Shown here piece after piece: positions 1 to 7,810 of a stretch of DNA of 64,000 nt. The DNA lies in the NCBI GenBank assembly GCA_005881495.1, contig VBHI01000216.1, forward strand, positions 14,397 to 78,396. The letters run 5' to 3'. The notes under the pieces were generated by a model. That model was given only the letters and a program-made list of their open reading frames with translations, was not told the origin of the DNA and searched no databases. The translations under genes were made by a program, and so were the position numbers. The DNA comes from Chloroflexota bacterium (GTDB lineage Bacteria > Chloroflexota > Ktedonobacteria > Ktedonobacterales > Ktedonobacteraceae). How positions within the stretch are numbered: the stretch's first letter is position 1; every line of letters starts with the position of its first letter.

Positions 1-292
1 ATACTCTTATAGCTTCAGCGATAACCCTGGTACCGCCAGGTACTTGAGTTTATTATAGAGTGGGAATGCTCTCAGGCAAATCACATATCTGAGCAGAAAA
101 TCACAAACAGGTCACAGAATTACAGAAGCGTCACTGGGCAACTGTTAGTAAAACTCTGTGTAGTCGAGGAATCAGTCGTTTACCTTGATGAAAGCAACAT
201 AACGCTTTTCATTGTATTATTGTATTATATGAAGTGTATGCGATGTAATCCCTGACATGTTTCCTGGGAGGAACTATTGGAGAAAAACAAAG
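1..292. other. Intergenic leader before the first kinase gene
   Basis: No gene is visible. The stretch is AT-rich just before the kinase and holds TTGTATTA repeated in tandem near 218-232, which could act as a promoter, but no convincing paired -35/-10 was found. A GGGAGG at 266-271 and a GGAG at 279-282 lie just before the two possible kinase starts. Confidence 0.3.
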
Positions 293-2515
293 ATGCAGCC
301 CACTAAGAGTGGCAAGCAGCGCATTACGGCGGAGCGCTATACAGCTTTAAGCCGTGTAGGAACGGCGCTCATGAGCGAATTGGATGAAAGCCGTCTCCTC
401 CTTTTGATCGCAGAGACTGCTTGCGAGCTTACCGATGCATCATTTGCAGCCTTCACATTACGCCCAGTCGACGAAGAAGGTCAACCCCTTGTTGCTTCAG
501 AAGGGAACCTTTTTCACCTCGCCGCCGTTGTAGGCGTCACAAAGCAGCAGGAAGAGCTCTTTCGCCGCATGCCGCTTGGTGGAGAGGGCCTGCTCGCTCC
601 CATTTTTCGCCAGGGGGTACCTGTGCTTGTCGAGGATGCTTTATCGTTCATTCCGCCGAAAAAGGTGAACCAACATCAGGGCCACCTGGACGCGGCTCGA
701 GAGGCCGCCATCTCCTATGCCCATGGCTTTCTTCCGGTAGAAGGTTTACAATCAATGGGCGTCCCTCGTGGACATCCCGTGGTTCGCAGCTTTCTGGGTG
801 TCCCTCTACTCAATCGTGATAGCCAGGTTCGTGGAGGTTTACTCCTGGGACATACAGAGCCAGGGAAATTTACACAAGAAGACGAGGCTCTACTGGTTGG
901 CCTTGCCGCCCAGGCCGCCGTTGCACTGGAGAATGCAAGATTATATCGTGCTGCTAAAATGCGGGCACAAGAACTCAATACCATTTTTGAAAGCATCGCC
1001 GATGGCATCGCACTCGTAGACAACCAGGGTAAGATATTGCGTGAGAACAGTACGGCTCGCCATTTGCGAGAAATATTGAACGAGAATTCTGCAGCACAAA
1101 GTGCTACCTCGACAGTACTCCAGGCACCAGATTGCTATGTCAACAGAGACGAGCTAGCGCACGGCGTTGCGCTGACAGTGGCTAACGAACACACTGAGAG
1201 CCGCGACTACATCATCAATGCCACGCCGCTGCGCATCCCCAATACACTATCCGGACCCTTAGCAGATCCACATAAAAGCGAACAAGAGACCTTCTCTGGC
1301 GCAGTCGTCGTCTGGCATGATGTGACGGAATCACGCCGTCTACTCATTGAACGGCGTATCCTTGCCGAAACCGAAGCCCGCCGGGCGCTGCTACAAACGG
1401 TACTTGATGAATTGCCCAGCAGTGTCTACCTGGTACGTGGACAGGACGCGCGCCTGGTACTCGCTAACCGCGCCGCAGCAACAGTCTGGGGAGCGCCCTG
1501 GCCTCCAGGGCAACCAATGGCAGATTTCCTTAAAGAGAACGGCATTCGTATCTTTAGCATCGAAGGGCATATTCTCGCCCCTGAAGAACTGGCACCACTG
1601 CGAGCCGTTCAAAATGGAGAGACCGTACGCCATCACCAGGAGGTCATTCGTCATCCCGATGGTACGACCTTACCAGTCCTGGTCAACGCTGTTGCCCTTG
1701 ACGCACACGACTTGAATGTTGCATCATTCGACCTGCAAAAACATTCCGACACTGAACAAGTGCCTGCCGCTATCGTAGTAACCCAGGATGTCACAGCATT
1801 GAAGGAAACAGAACGGCTGAAAGACGACTTCATCGGGATCGCAGCACACGAACTTCGCAACCCCCTTGCCATCCTCAAGGGATATGCGCAGACGTTGATT
1901 GTTCAAACTGCGCGCGGCAACGGGCCAGAACTCGCCGACTGGCAAGTTGAAGCACTCCAAAGCATTGACCAATCCTCATTACGCCTGGTCGAACTGATCG
2001 ACGACCTGCTTGACGTGACACGTTTACAGGCAGGTCGGCTAGAATTACACCCCGAACCAACAAACCTCATCGCATTGGCAAAGCGGACAATATCTCGTCT
2101 ACAAGTCACCACTGCAAAACACACGCTCTCCTTGCACACCTCTCTCGAGCACTTCGTGCTAAATATCGATGCCCAGCGTATCGAGCAAGTACTGAGCAAT
2201 ATTATCAGTAATGCCATCAAGTATAGCCCGGAGGGCGGGCCTATCGAGATCTCTATCAGTGTAGACAGTAAGAAGAATATGGCACTCCTGAGCATCTCTG
2301 ATCACGGCATTGGTATACCTGTCAATCAGCAAGCGCATGTTTTTGCCCGCTTTATGCGCGCAGACAACGCTCGTCTTTATGGCATTGGTGGAACAGGTTT
2401 AGGGCTGTATATCAGCCGCGAACTCGTGGATCGTCACGGTGGACGCATCTGGTTCGAATCAGCAGAAGCACAGGGCACCACCTTTTACATTGCACTTCCC
2501 AAACAACACGATTGA
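293..2515 (+). CDS. Sensor histidine kinase, GAF-PAS-PAS-HisKA-HATPase
   Basis: Predicted soluble sensor kinase that autophosphorylates a histidine and passes phosphate to a response regulator. A GAF domain (about residues 15-225) is followed by two PAS-like domains (about 230-500). HisKA carries AAHELRNPLAILKGY with the phospho-His near residue 518. The ATPase shows the N box SNIISNAIKYSPEGG and G boxes DHGIGIP and GTGLGLYISRELV. No membrane segment is seen, so the signal is probably cytosolic or redox/light-like through GAF. ATG at 293 is preferred because GGAG at 279-282 is 10 bases upstream; an in-frame ATG at 257 would add 12 residues. No response regulator is adjacent, so the partner is unknown (orphan kinase). 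Confidence 0.9.
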   Translation: MQPTKSGKQRITAERYTALSRVGTALMSELDESRLLLLIAETACELTDASFAAFTLRPVDEEGQPLVASEGNLFHLAAVVGVTKQQEELFRRMPLGGEGLLAPIFRQGVPVLVEDALSFIPPKKVNQHQGHLDAAREAAISYAHGFLPVEGLQSMGVPRGHPVVRSFLGVPLLNRDSQVRGGLLLGHTEPGKFTQEDEALLVGLAAQAAVALENARLYRAAKMRAQELNTIFESIADGIALVDNQGKILRENSTARHLREILNENSAAQSATSTVLQAPDCYVNRDELAHGVALTVANEHTESRDYIINATPLRIPNTLSGPLADPHKSEQETFSGAVVVWHDVTESRRLLIERRILAETEARRALLQTVLDELPSSVYLVRGQDARLVLANRAAATVWGAPWPPGQPMADFLKENGIRIFSIEGHILAPEELAPLRAVQNGETVRHHQEVIRHPDGTTLPVLVNAVALDAHDLNVASFDLQKHSDTEQVPAAIVVTQDVTALKETERLKDDFIGIAAHELRNPLAILKGYAQTLIVQTARGNGPELADWQVEALQSIDQSSLRLVELIDDLLDVTRLQAGRLELHPEPTNLIALAKRTISRLQVTTAKHTLSLHTSLEHFVLNIDAQRIEQVLSNIISNAIKYSPEGGPIEISISVDSKKNMALLSISDHGIGIPVNQQAHVFARFMRADNARLYGIGGTGLGLYISRELVDRHGGRIWFESAEAQGTTFYIALPKQHD

Positions 2516-2644
2516 AGTAGTCAGGCTCTTTATCACAATGAGTGAAAGTAAGGGGCCGGGATGGTAACCACTGATTGGGTGTCCCCGCTCCATTCCTCTT
2601 CTCCCAAATCACCTCGAAGGGTATGGACCAGCAGCTAGAAATAC

Positions 2645-2673
2645 TTGACATATACTTCACATAGCTGTAAGAT
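2645..2673 (+). promoter_or_regulatory. Sigma70-type promoter of the padR gene
   Basis: TTGACA at 2645-2650 and TAAGAT at 2668-2673 are separated by exactly 17 bases. The predicted transcript starts near 2680, about 45 bases before the padR start codon. Confidence 0.7.
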
Positions 2674-2674
2674 G

Positions 2675-2706
2675 CACATAAATGTGACTTCTTTTCTCAT
2701 TATGAG
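2675..2706. promoter_or_regulatory. Palindromes likely forming the PadR operator
   Basis: CACATAAATGTG at 2675-2686 is a perfect palindrome sitting on the predicted transcription start. A second one, CTCAT-T-ATGAG, is at 2696-2706. PadR proteins commonly repress their own promoter through ATGT/ACAT-type dyads, so autorepression is inferred. Confidence 0.45.
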
Positions 2707-2724
2707 TATGCAGGAGGATGCGTA

Positions 2725-3120
2725 ATGACAGAAGAGAATGAAGAGAATAAAGAACCACTAAATGCTGAGACCGAAGCCTGGTCAAAAAATTGGCTTGTAC
2801 CAGTACTCCTCCTGATGTTACGTGAGTGGAGTTCCTACGGTTATGAGTTGATGGAGAAGATGGCAGCCTTTGGCCTGACTACCATGAACGCCGGAACATT
2901 CTACCGCACGCTGCGCCAGATGGAAAAGAATGGCATGGTCAGTTCCAATTGGGATACCTCTGAAGGAGGACCTGCACGGCGCGTCTACTCCATCACCGAA
3001 GCAGGCGAAAACTACCTGAAATTCTGGGCTTCATCTCTGGAACACTACCAGAAAATGATGAACATGTTCTTCCAGCTCTACAAGGTACGACCATCCGAAG
3101 AAGACAAGCAAGAAGACTAA
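2725..3120 (+). CDS. PadR-family transcriptional regulator
   Basis: A 131-residue PadR-type repressor. The winged helix covers about residues 20-100, with MLREWSSYGYELMEKM and the wing GGPARRVYSITEAG, both typical of the family. A short C-terminal helix (about 105-131) should mediate dimerisation. The start is supported by AGGAGG about 8 bases upstream. It has its own promoter and a dyad at the transcription start, and is closed by a 29-bp hairpin that begins within its stop codon, so it is monocistronic. The ligand is not predictable; possible targets are itself and the downstream oxidoreductase and membrane genes. Confidence 0.9.
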   Translation: MTEENEENKEPLNAETEAWSKNWLVPVLLLMLREWSSYGYELMEKMAAFGLTTMNAGTFYRTLRQMEKNGMVSSNWDTSEGGPARRVYSITEAGENYLKFWASSLEHYQKMMNMFFQLYKVRPSEEDKQED

Positions 3121-3184
3121 GAGGCCAAAACAGGAAGAGCCAGGACACGAGTTGTTGTCCTGGCTCTTCCTGTTTTGGCCTCTT
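3119..3184 (+). terminator. Very long perfect hairpin terminator of padR
   Basis: The arms at 3119-3147 and 3156-3184 are perfect reverse complements over 29 bases, with an 8-base loop. The left arm starts with the last two bases of the padR stop codon. Its length is unusual for a factor-independent terminator, and only a weak T stretch follows. Confidence 0.7.
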
Positions 3185-3335
3185 TACCAACCCCTTTTAC
3201 TGATTGTGCGCTATATGTGATCTAATTTGACGATGATGTGATGAGTTTGTGACCTCGCTCCCCTAAAATTCAGAGATGAAGGCATTGGGAACAAAGGCGT
3301 GTTCTCTCAAGTGTTCTCTCATAGAGGAGGTCAGT

Positions 3336-5297
3336 ATGGCCTATCGTTTTCAAGTTAATCAAACAGCATGTATTAATTGTGGTATTTGTATGGACCTTTG
3401 CCCCGTACGCTGCCTCGATATGTCCCGTCCCTCCGGAGAGGGAGAAATCGGTCAAGCAGAGGTACGACTAAGTCCGATTCCCGGCGTTTGGGCGGACCGG
3501 CCGTGGATGATGTTGGTGCCAATTCAGGTAGCACAGTGTGTGGGATGCCAGGTCTGTGTACAAGAATGTCCCACCAATGCAATTACTATCGAAAGTAAGG
3601 TAAAGGAAGTAGCCTTTAGTCGGCGTGGACCCATCTCACATCTCCCTCCGGAACAAGGCTGGGTTCCCCTTGACGCCTTCACTCGCGCCACTCCGGAAGA
3701 ACCCGGTGAAACACCCTGGGCTGATGGACGGCCATGGCATGTCGCTGAGCGCCAGTCAACCTGGCAGAGCTGGAGAAGCTGGTTAGGTGAACGCGCTGAA
3801 GACCTGCGGGCACCCTGCCAGGCTGCATGTCCCGTCGGGACCAATGCTGGCCTTTATGTCAGCTTGATCGCACAGGGACACTATGACGAAGCGTTACAGG
3901 TAGCCTCCGAACCAAACCCATTCCCGTCTATCTGTGGCCGCGTCTGCACCGCGCCTTGCGAAGATGTCTGTCGCCGCGGTGAGTTCGACTCTCCTATAGC
4001 TATTCGCGACTTAAAACGCTTCGCGACCGATCATGGCACACCCACCAGGCGCAAACTGCCCCCACCAGGTCTGCGCTATGGAGAGCGGGTGGCGATTGTT
4101 GGAGCCGGTCCTACAGGGCTTAGCGCCGCCTACTACCTTGTCCGGCGTGGCTACGGCGTAACAGTTTTTGACGCAATGCCAGTCGCGGGAGGTATGATGG
4201 CCGTCGGTATCCCCGATTATCGTCTCCCTCGAGCCGAGTTAAATCGCGACATTGACGCCATCCAGGAACTTGGCGTTGAATTCCGCCTGAACTCCGCTAT
4301 CGGTTTGGATTACACTCTCGATGAGCTGCAGGCAGAGTACGATGCTGTCTTGCTGGCAGTCGGAGCACAGCGCAGTCAAAGACTCAACATTCCTGGTGAG
4401 TCTAATTTCCGTGATGTTATACCGGCTACCACATTCCTTAAACAATTTAACCTCGAGCTCAACACTCACATTGAAGGCGACATCACAGTTGTTGGTGGTG
4501 GTAGTACCGCAATGGATGCGGCCCGCTCAGCCCTGCGTGCAGGCGCAAACAGCGTCACCATACTCTATCGCCGTACAAAAGCCGAAATGCCAGCGCAGTT
4601 CGAAGAGGTGCGCGCCGCTCTGAAAGAAGGTATTCATCTTTATGAACTGACCGCACCGCTAGCAGTACTGGGCACCAATGGGCGCCTGACCGGTGTGCGT
4701 TGTCAGCGCATGACCCTGGGAGAGCCTGACGAGAAAGGACGTCGTCGACCGGTTCCGCTTCCAGATTCAGAATTTGATGTAGCAACATCGAAGGTTATCG
4801 TCGCCATTGGTGAAGCGCCCGATCCTTCGTTCTTACCTGAAGGTACCAGCGTAGAAGTAGCTCCTTGGGGCGGTTTGTTGGTCAATAAAGAGACACTGGC
4901 TACTGGCGCCAATGGCATCTTTGCCGCGGGCGATGTCACCTACGGCCCCAAAACAATCATTCATGCTGCAGCGCATGGCAGACTGGCTGCTCGCTCTATT
5001 CATGCGTATCTGCGCAAACTCTCTCCCAGAGCCGTTCATGAAATGCCAGAAGACGAATTTGAGACGCATTCCACGTTACCACCTGATAGTACGCTGCATT
5101 TGGATCTGCGACCTACCGAGCGCGAGGAAATGCCTCTGCGTGGGGAAGAAGCTTCGCGAGATCGGTCACTTGAATTCGCCACTGGTTTCACAGAGGAGCA
5201 GGCTCGACGAGAGGCGAGTCGTTGCTTACGCTGTGACCTGTCCTATCTTTGCCCAACCATCAACGTCATCAACCCTGAATTGCTGGTGAAGAAATAG
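3336..5297 (+). CDS. Iron-sulfur flavoprotein oxidoreductase, GltD-like with N-terminal 2x[4Fe-4S] ferredoxin domain
   Basis: A 653-residue NAD(P)H-dependent oxidoreductase related to the glutamate synthase small subunit and NfnB/PreT proteins. Residues 1-90 hold two CxxCxxCxxxCP clusters (CINCGICMDLCP and CVGCQVCVQECP). The GltD-type iron-sulfur domain follows with CQAACPV, CGRVCTAPCEDVC. An FAD site (GAGPTGLSAAYYL, about residue 255) and an NAD(P)H site (VVGGGSTAMDAARS, about residue 390) are present, and a C-terminal CLRCDLSYLC adds more cysteines. The start at 3336 is backed by AGAGGAGG just upstream. No large glutamate synthase subunit is adjacent, so its electron acceptor is unknown; the two membrane proteins downstream (83-base gap) are possible partners. 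Confidence 0.85.
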   Translation: MAYRFQVNQTACINCGICMDLCPVRCLDMSRPSGEGEIGQAEVRLSPIPGVWADRPWMMLVPIQVAQCVGCQVCVQECPTNAITIESKVKEVAFSRRGPISHLPPEQGWVPLDAFTRATPEEPGETPWADGRPWHVAERQSTWQSWRSWLGERAEDLRAPCQAACPVGTNAGLYVSLIAQGHYDEALQVASEPNPFPSICGRVCTAPCEDVCRRGEFDSPIAIRDLKRFATDHGTPTRRKLPPPGLRYGERVAIVGAGPTGLSAAYYLVRRGYGVTVFDAMPVAGGMMAVGIPDYRLPRAELNRDIDAIQELGVEFRLNSAIGLDYTLDELQAEYDAVLLAVGAQRSQRLNIPGESNFRDVIPATTFLKQFNLELNTHIEGDITVVGGGSTAMDAARSALRAGANSVTILYRRTKAEMPAQFEEVRAALKEGIHLYELTAPLAVLGTNGRLTGVRCQRMTLGEPDEKGRRRPVPLPDSEFDVATSKVIVAIGEAPDPSFLPEGTSVEVAPWGGLLVNKETLATGANGIFAAGDVTYGPKTIIHAAAHGRLAARSIHAYLRKLSPRAVHEMPEDEFETHSTLPPDSTLHLDLRPTEREEMPLRGEEASRDRSLEFATGFTEEQARREASRCLRCDLSYLCPTINVINPELLVKK

Positions 5298-5380
5298 GGC
5301 GCTTCGTTCACTGGAGTGGCCGTCTTTTGTGATTGCCCTGCTATCGTTTTAGCTATCGTTTTAGATGAGGAGGACTGACA

Positions 5381-6031
5381 ATGTCAGTAGATCAACTTAC
5401 CCAAGCCATCGTTACTGGTATCAACGCAGGAGCTGAACAGTTCCTGGAAGGAACCCTGGCCGCCGTTTTGCCGGTTATATGGATTGCCATCCTGGGACTG
5501 CACCTGGGTCGCCCCTATATCCTCGACATGATTGACCGCTTCACCCTGCGCCTGGGCGCAGACCTGCTCTGGTTGATCTATGTCGCCCTGCGCGACCTGT
5601 TGATTGTCTCCGGTGTCGTCATGAGTTTCATGTTCTTCTTCCCGGACGTCGTTACTGCCGATGCTTTACCGCTCACGGGTGGGCTAGCCGCAGCAGCGTT
5701 GTTTGGTGTCCTGTTAGTGAAGCTGATGGGAGACCCCGATCACAACCTGCGCGACTTCCGTCTCGTGACCATCCTGCTGCTTATAGGAGCCGTTTTCTAC
5801 TTTGTCCCCTACGTCCTGGTAGTCCAGTATTATAGCGTTGCCCAGGGCGGCCCATTTGCATCGATCAGCAACTTCCTGGTGACAAATCAGAACCCGAACT
5901 GGGCCGTTGGCGTCGCCTACGTCTCCGTTGCCCTACTTGCCATCATGGGCGCTATTGCCACAATCTACGCTCTGAGGACAGGTGGACGTGCAGAAGTATC
6001 GGAGGCCGAGGCTCCCGCCACGAACATCTAA
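5381..6031 (+). CDS. Integral membrane protein, paralogue 1 of a tandem pair
   Basis: A 216-residue membrane protein with about five hydrophobic segments (near residues 23-42, 67-90, 100-115, 123-145 and 175-197) and a short polar C-terminus. The loop motif HLGRPYILDMIDR and LRLGADLLWL recur in the next gene, showing tandem duplication. A strong RBS (GAGGAGGA) precedes the ATG, and a 12-base direct repeat (GCTATCGTTTTA) lies just upstream. No known family is recognised. It follows the iron-sulfur flavoprotein, so a role in membrane electron transfer or transport is possible but only inferred. Confidence 0.75.
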   Translation: MSVDQLTQAIVTGINAGAEQFLEGTLAAVLPVIWIAILGLHLGRPYILDMIDRFTLRLGADLLWLIYVALRDLLIVSGVVMSFMFFFPDVVTADALPLTGGLAAAALFGVLLVKLMGDPDHNLRDFRLVTILLLIGAVFYFVPYVLVVQYYSVAQGGPFASISNFLVTNQNPNWAVGVAYVSVALLAIMGAIATIYALRTGGRAEVSEAEAPATNI

Positions 6032-6231
6032 ACCCGATTCTCAGGGGTAGCCACTCCTGAGCAGGGGTGTGGAGGTATCTCCCACTCCCAACTTCTTCTC
6101 TCCTTTTCTGAGGAAGAAAAGAAAAGCAACGAGCATAAGTAAGAACAGTTTACGAACAGAAATAATAGAGAGGCATTCCGTCCGAAAGAAGATAGAGAAC
6201 GGAAGACCTCAGAGAAGCGAGGAATTACACA

Positions 6232-6906
6232 ATGAAACCCGATGATGTCGCAACCGCGATCACACAGGCACTGCTACAGGGTGGCGCACAATGGATGATC
6301 AGCACAATCGTCGCTTTCTTACCGGCCCTATGGATGATGACCCTTATGTTGCACCTTGGCCGCCCTTATGTGTTACGAGTTCTACGCCGCTGCGGACTGA
6401 GGCTCGGCGCTGACATCTGGTGGATGTCGTACCTGCTTATACGCGATGCGCTGATGCTCATCACGTTCGCGCTAAGCTGGATCTTCTTCCAGCCGAATAT
6501 CGTCGCCACCGCGGCCCTACCAATCACGGCCCCCCTGGCAGCATTACTCCTGTTACTTGCCCTGGCTGTCAAACTCTCGCGCCGCGTAGACGATGACATT
6601 CAAGCTTTCCGGCTCGCCACTGTGTTTCTCGTCCTGGGAGCCACGCTCTACTTCGGACCGCAAGTCTTTGCTGTCGAGGCAGCAAGCCAGAGCAGCTATC
6701 TGGGATGGTTCGTCACTAATTTCACCAGCAACACCGCTAATCCACAAGTCGCCCTCGGTATCATGTGGGTCTCCCTGGCTGGTGTAGTCATCGTTGCCGG
6801 TTGGCTCCTCTACCGCGCATGGATGTCCGCTAACCGCTCTATGGCAGCGCGCACGGGCGCCAAAGAGACGGGACCAACACAGAAGCCCGCCCCAACAGCC
6901 GTCTAG
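6232..6906 (+). CDS. Integral membrane protein, paralogue 2 of a tandem pair
   Basis: A 224-residue paralogue of the preceding gene, with the same layout of about five membrane segments, HLGRPYVLRVLRR, LRLGADIWW and an acidic-to-basic middle loop before RLATVFLVLGATLYFGPQ. The C-terminal 30 residues are polar and Pro/Thr-rich. The start has GAAGCGAGGAATTACACA upstream, a usable RBS. The 200-base gap from paralogue 1 holds an imperfect hairpin (CTCAGG...CCTGAG near 6040-6062). Function unknown. Confidence 0.75.
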   Translation: MKPDDVATAITQALLQGGAQWMISTIVAFLPALWMMTLMLHLGRPYVLRVLRRCGLRLGADIWWMSYLLIRDALMLITFALSWIFFQPNIVATAALPITAPLAALLLLLALAVKLSRRVDDDIQAFRLATVFLVLGATLYFGPQVFAVEAASQSSYLGWFVTNFTSNTANPQVALGIMWVSLAGVVIVAGWLLYRAWMSANRSMAARTGAKETGPTQKPAPTAV

Positions 6907-6946
6907 CAGTGGCAAAGTAGCAGCTAAACGTTCGCTTTCAATTGCA

Positions 6947-6979
6947 GGGGCAACGCATCACCTGGTGATGTGTTGCCCC
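6947..6979 (+). terminator. Hairpin after the membrane-protein pair
   Basis: GGGGCAACGCATCACC (6947-6962) pairs with GGTGATGTGTTGCCCC (6964-6979); one pair is G:U. The T stretch after it is weak, so it may instead be a dispersed hairpin repeat serving as a terminator. Confidence 0.5.
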
Positions 6980-7046
6980 CACTATATTTGAATAATTCGC
7001 ATTAACTCCTGCCTCAGCCATCCTGGAAATCTACCTAGGCTGCATG

Positions 7047-7090
7047 CGAATAGCCCCATCCAACCAGTGCCAATGACTTCACCGTTGACA
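7047..7090. repeat. Short repeat, left copy flanking the cob cluster
   Basis: This 44-base block matches 13343-13386 at 35 of 44 positions, including CGAAT, GCCCCATCCAACC, ACTTCAC and GTTGAC. Its last bases, TTGACA, form the -35 box of the riboswitch promoter. The copies bracket the whole cob cluster and may be remnants of related mobile elements. Confidence 0.45.
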
Positions 7091-7114
7091 GCACGAACCG
7101 TCGTTGTATATACT
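7085..7114 (+). promoter_or_regulatory. Promoter of the cobalamin riboswitch transcript
   Basis: TTGACA (7085-7090) and TATACT (7109-7114) are spaced by 18 bases. The predicted start near 7121 lies about 30 bases before the riboswitch. Confidence 0.65.
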
Positions 7115-7147
7115 ACATGCAGGAAAACTATCCGTCACTTTTATTCT

Positions 7148-7333
7148 CATTGGGTGGCCTGTTTCAACGGATCAGGCAGATAGGGAAGCCGGTGCAAATC
7201 CGGCGCAGTCGCGCTACTGTAACTGGTGAGCAACTCATCCTCTCATGATAAAGAGAGCCAGCCACTGTTCTGAATTGAATGGGAAGGCAAGATGAGGAGC
7301 GTTTGGAGCCAGGAGCCAGGAGACCTGCCCAAT
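7148..7333 (+). promoter_or_regulatory. Cobalamin (B12) riboswitch
   Basis: The hallmark core is present: GGGAAGCCGGTGCAAATCC at 7183-7201, GCAGTCGCGCTACTGTAACT just after it, and a B12 box ending GAGCCAGGAGACCTGCC around 7314-7329. The block GGAGCCA is repeated immediately before the B12 box. A small hairpin (GTGAAG...CTTCAC, 7394-7410) followed by a T-rich run could be its terminator. It precedes cobalamin synthesis genes, so cobalamin should shut the cluster off. Confidence 0.95.
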
Positions 7334-7501
7334 GAGGGATGCTCACAATCCTTCGCGTAAGAGGAGCGAGCTGCCGAGACACCGACAAACGAAGTGAAGG
7401 AACGCTTCACAGATTGTGTCTATACTTGTTTTTGGTCTTGGTTGACCTCCATTTTCCGCGGGGACAGCGGGCGGTGTAATGATCTTGGAGGTTACAACCA
7501 T

Positions 7502-7759
7502 ATGCGCTTCCATGTCATCTCTTTTCGTCTCTCTCTTGTTCTCCTTCTGTTTTGCTTCGTACTGCTCGCAGCATGCGGGCAAAGCTCATCACCGACGACC
7601 GGGGCAAAGCCGACTCCCACTCCCACTGTAGCGCTCGATGTATATGGAGGGACTACGATGCGTTGCACAGATTGTTCATCCCGAGAAGTTCTCTGGTACA
7701 TTGCCCGATTACTGCTCAGCGACAGTCTAATCAGAGACGAGGAAGCACGAACAATGTAG
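7502..7759 (+). pseudogene. Truncated lipoprotein, likely remnant of a B12-uptake binding protein
   Basis: An 85-residue frame with a lipoprotein signal peptide (LVLLLFCFVLLAACGQ, lipobox Cys near residue 25), a Pro/Thr linker PTTGAKPTPTPTVA and the opening LDVYG that often begins the mature domain of cobalamin-binding lipoproteins. After that the sequence no longer resembles such a protein and stops. The RBS GGAGG at 7487-7491 is intact. Its place directly behind a B12 riboswitch supports a lost BtuF-like gene. It may still be expressed as a short lipopeptide. The BtuF assignment is inference. Confidence 0.5.
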
Positions 7760-7810
7760 CTCCCACGAATGGAAACTCGAACTTTTAACACCGATGAGAG
7801 GGGGGTTGAC

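Noticed and set aside
2450..2470. GGTTCGAATC resembling a tRNA T-loop
   Set aside because: It lies inside the kinase coding sequence and no acceptor or anticodon stem can be formed around it.
4239..5069. Several antisense frames over the flavoprotein gene
   Set aside because: They are shadows of a gene with clear cofactor motifs and lack start signals.
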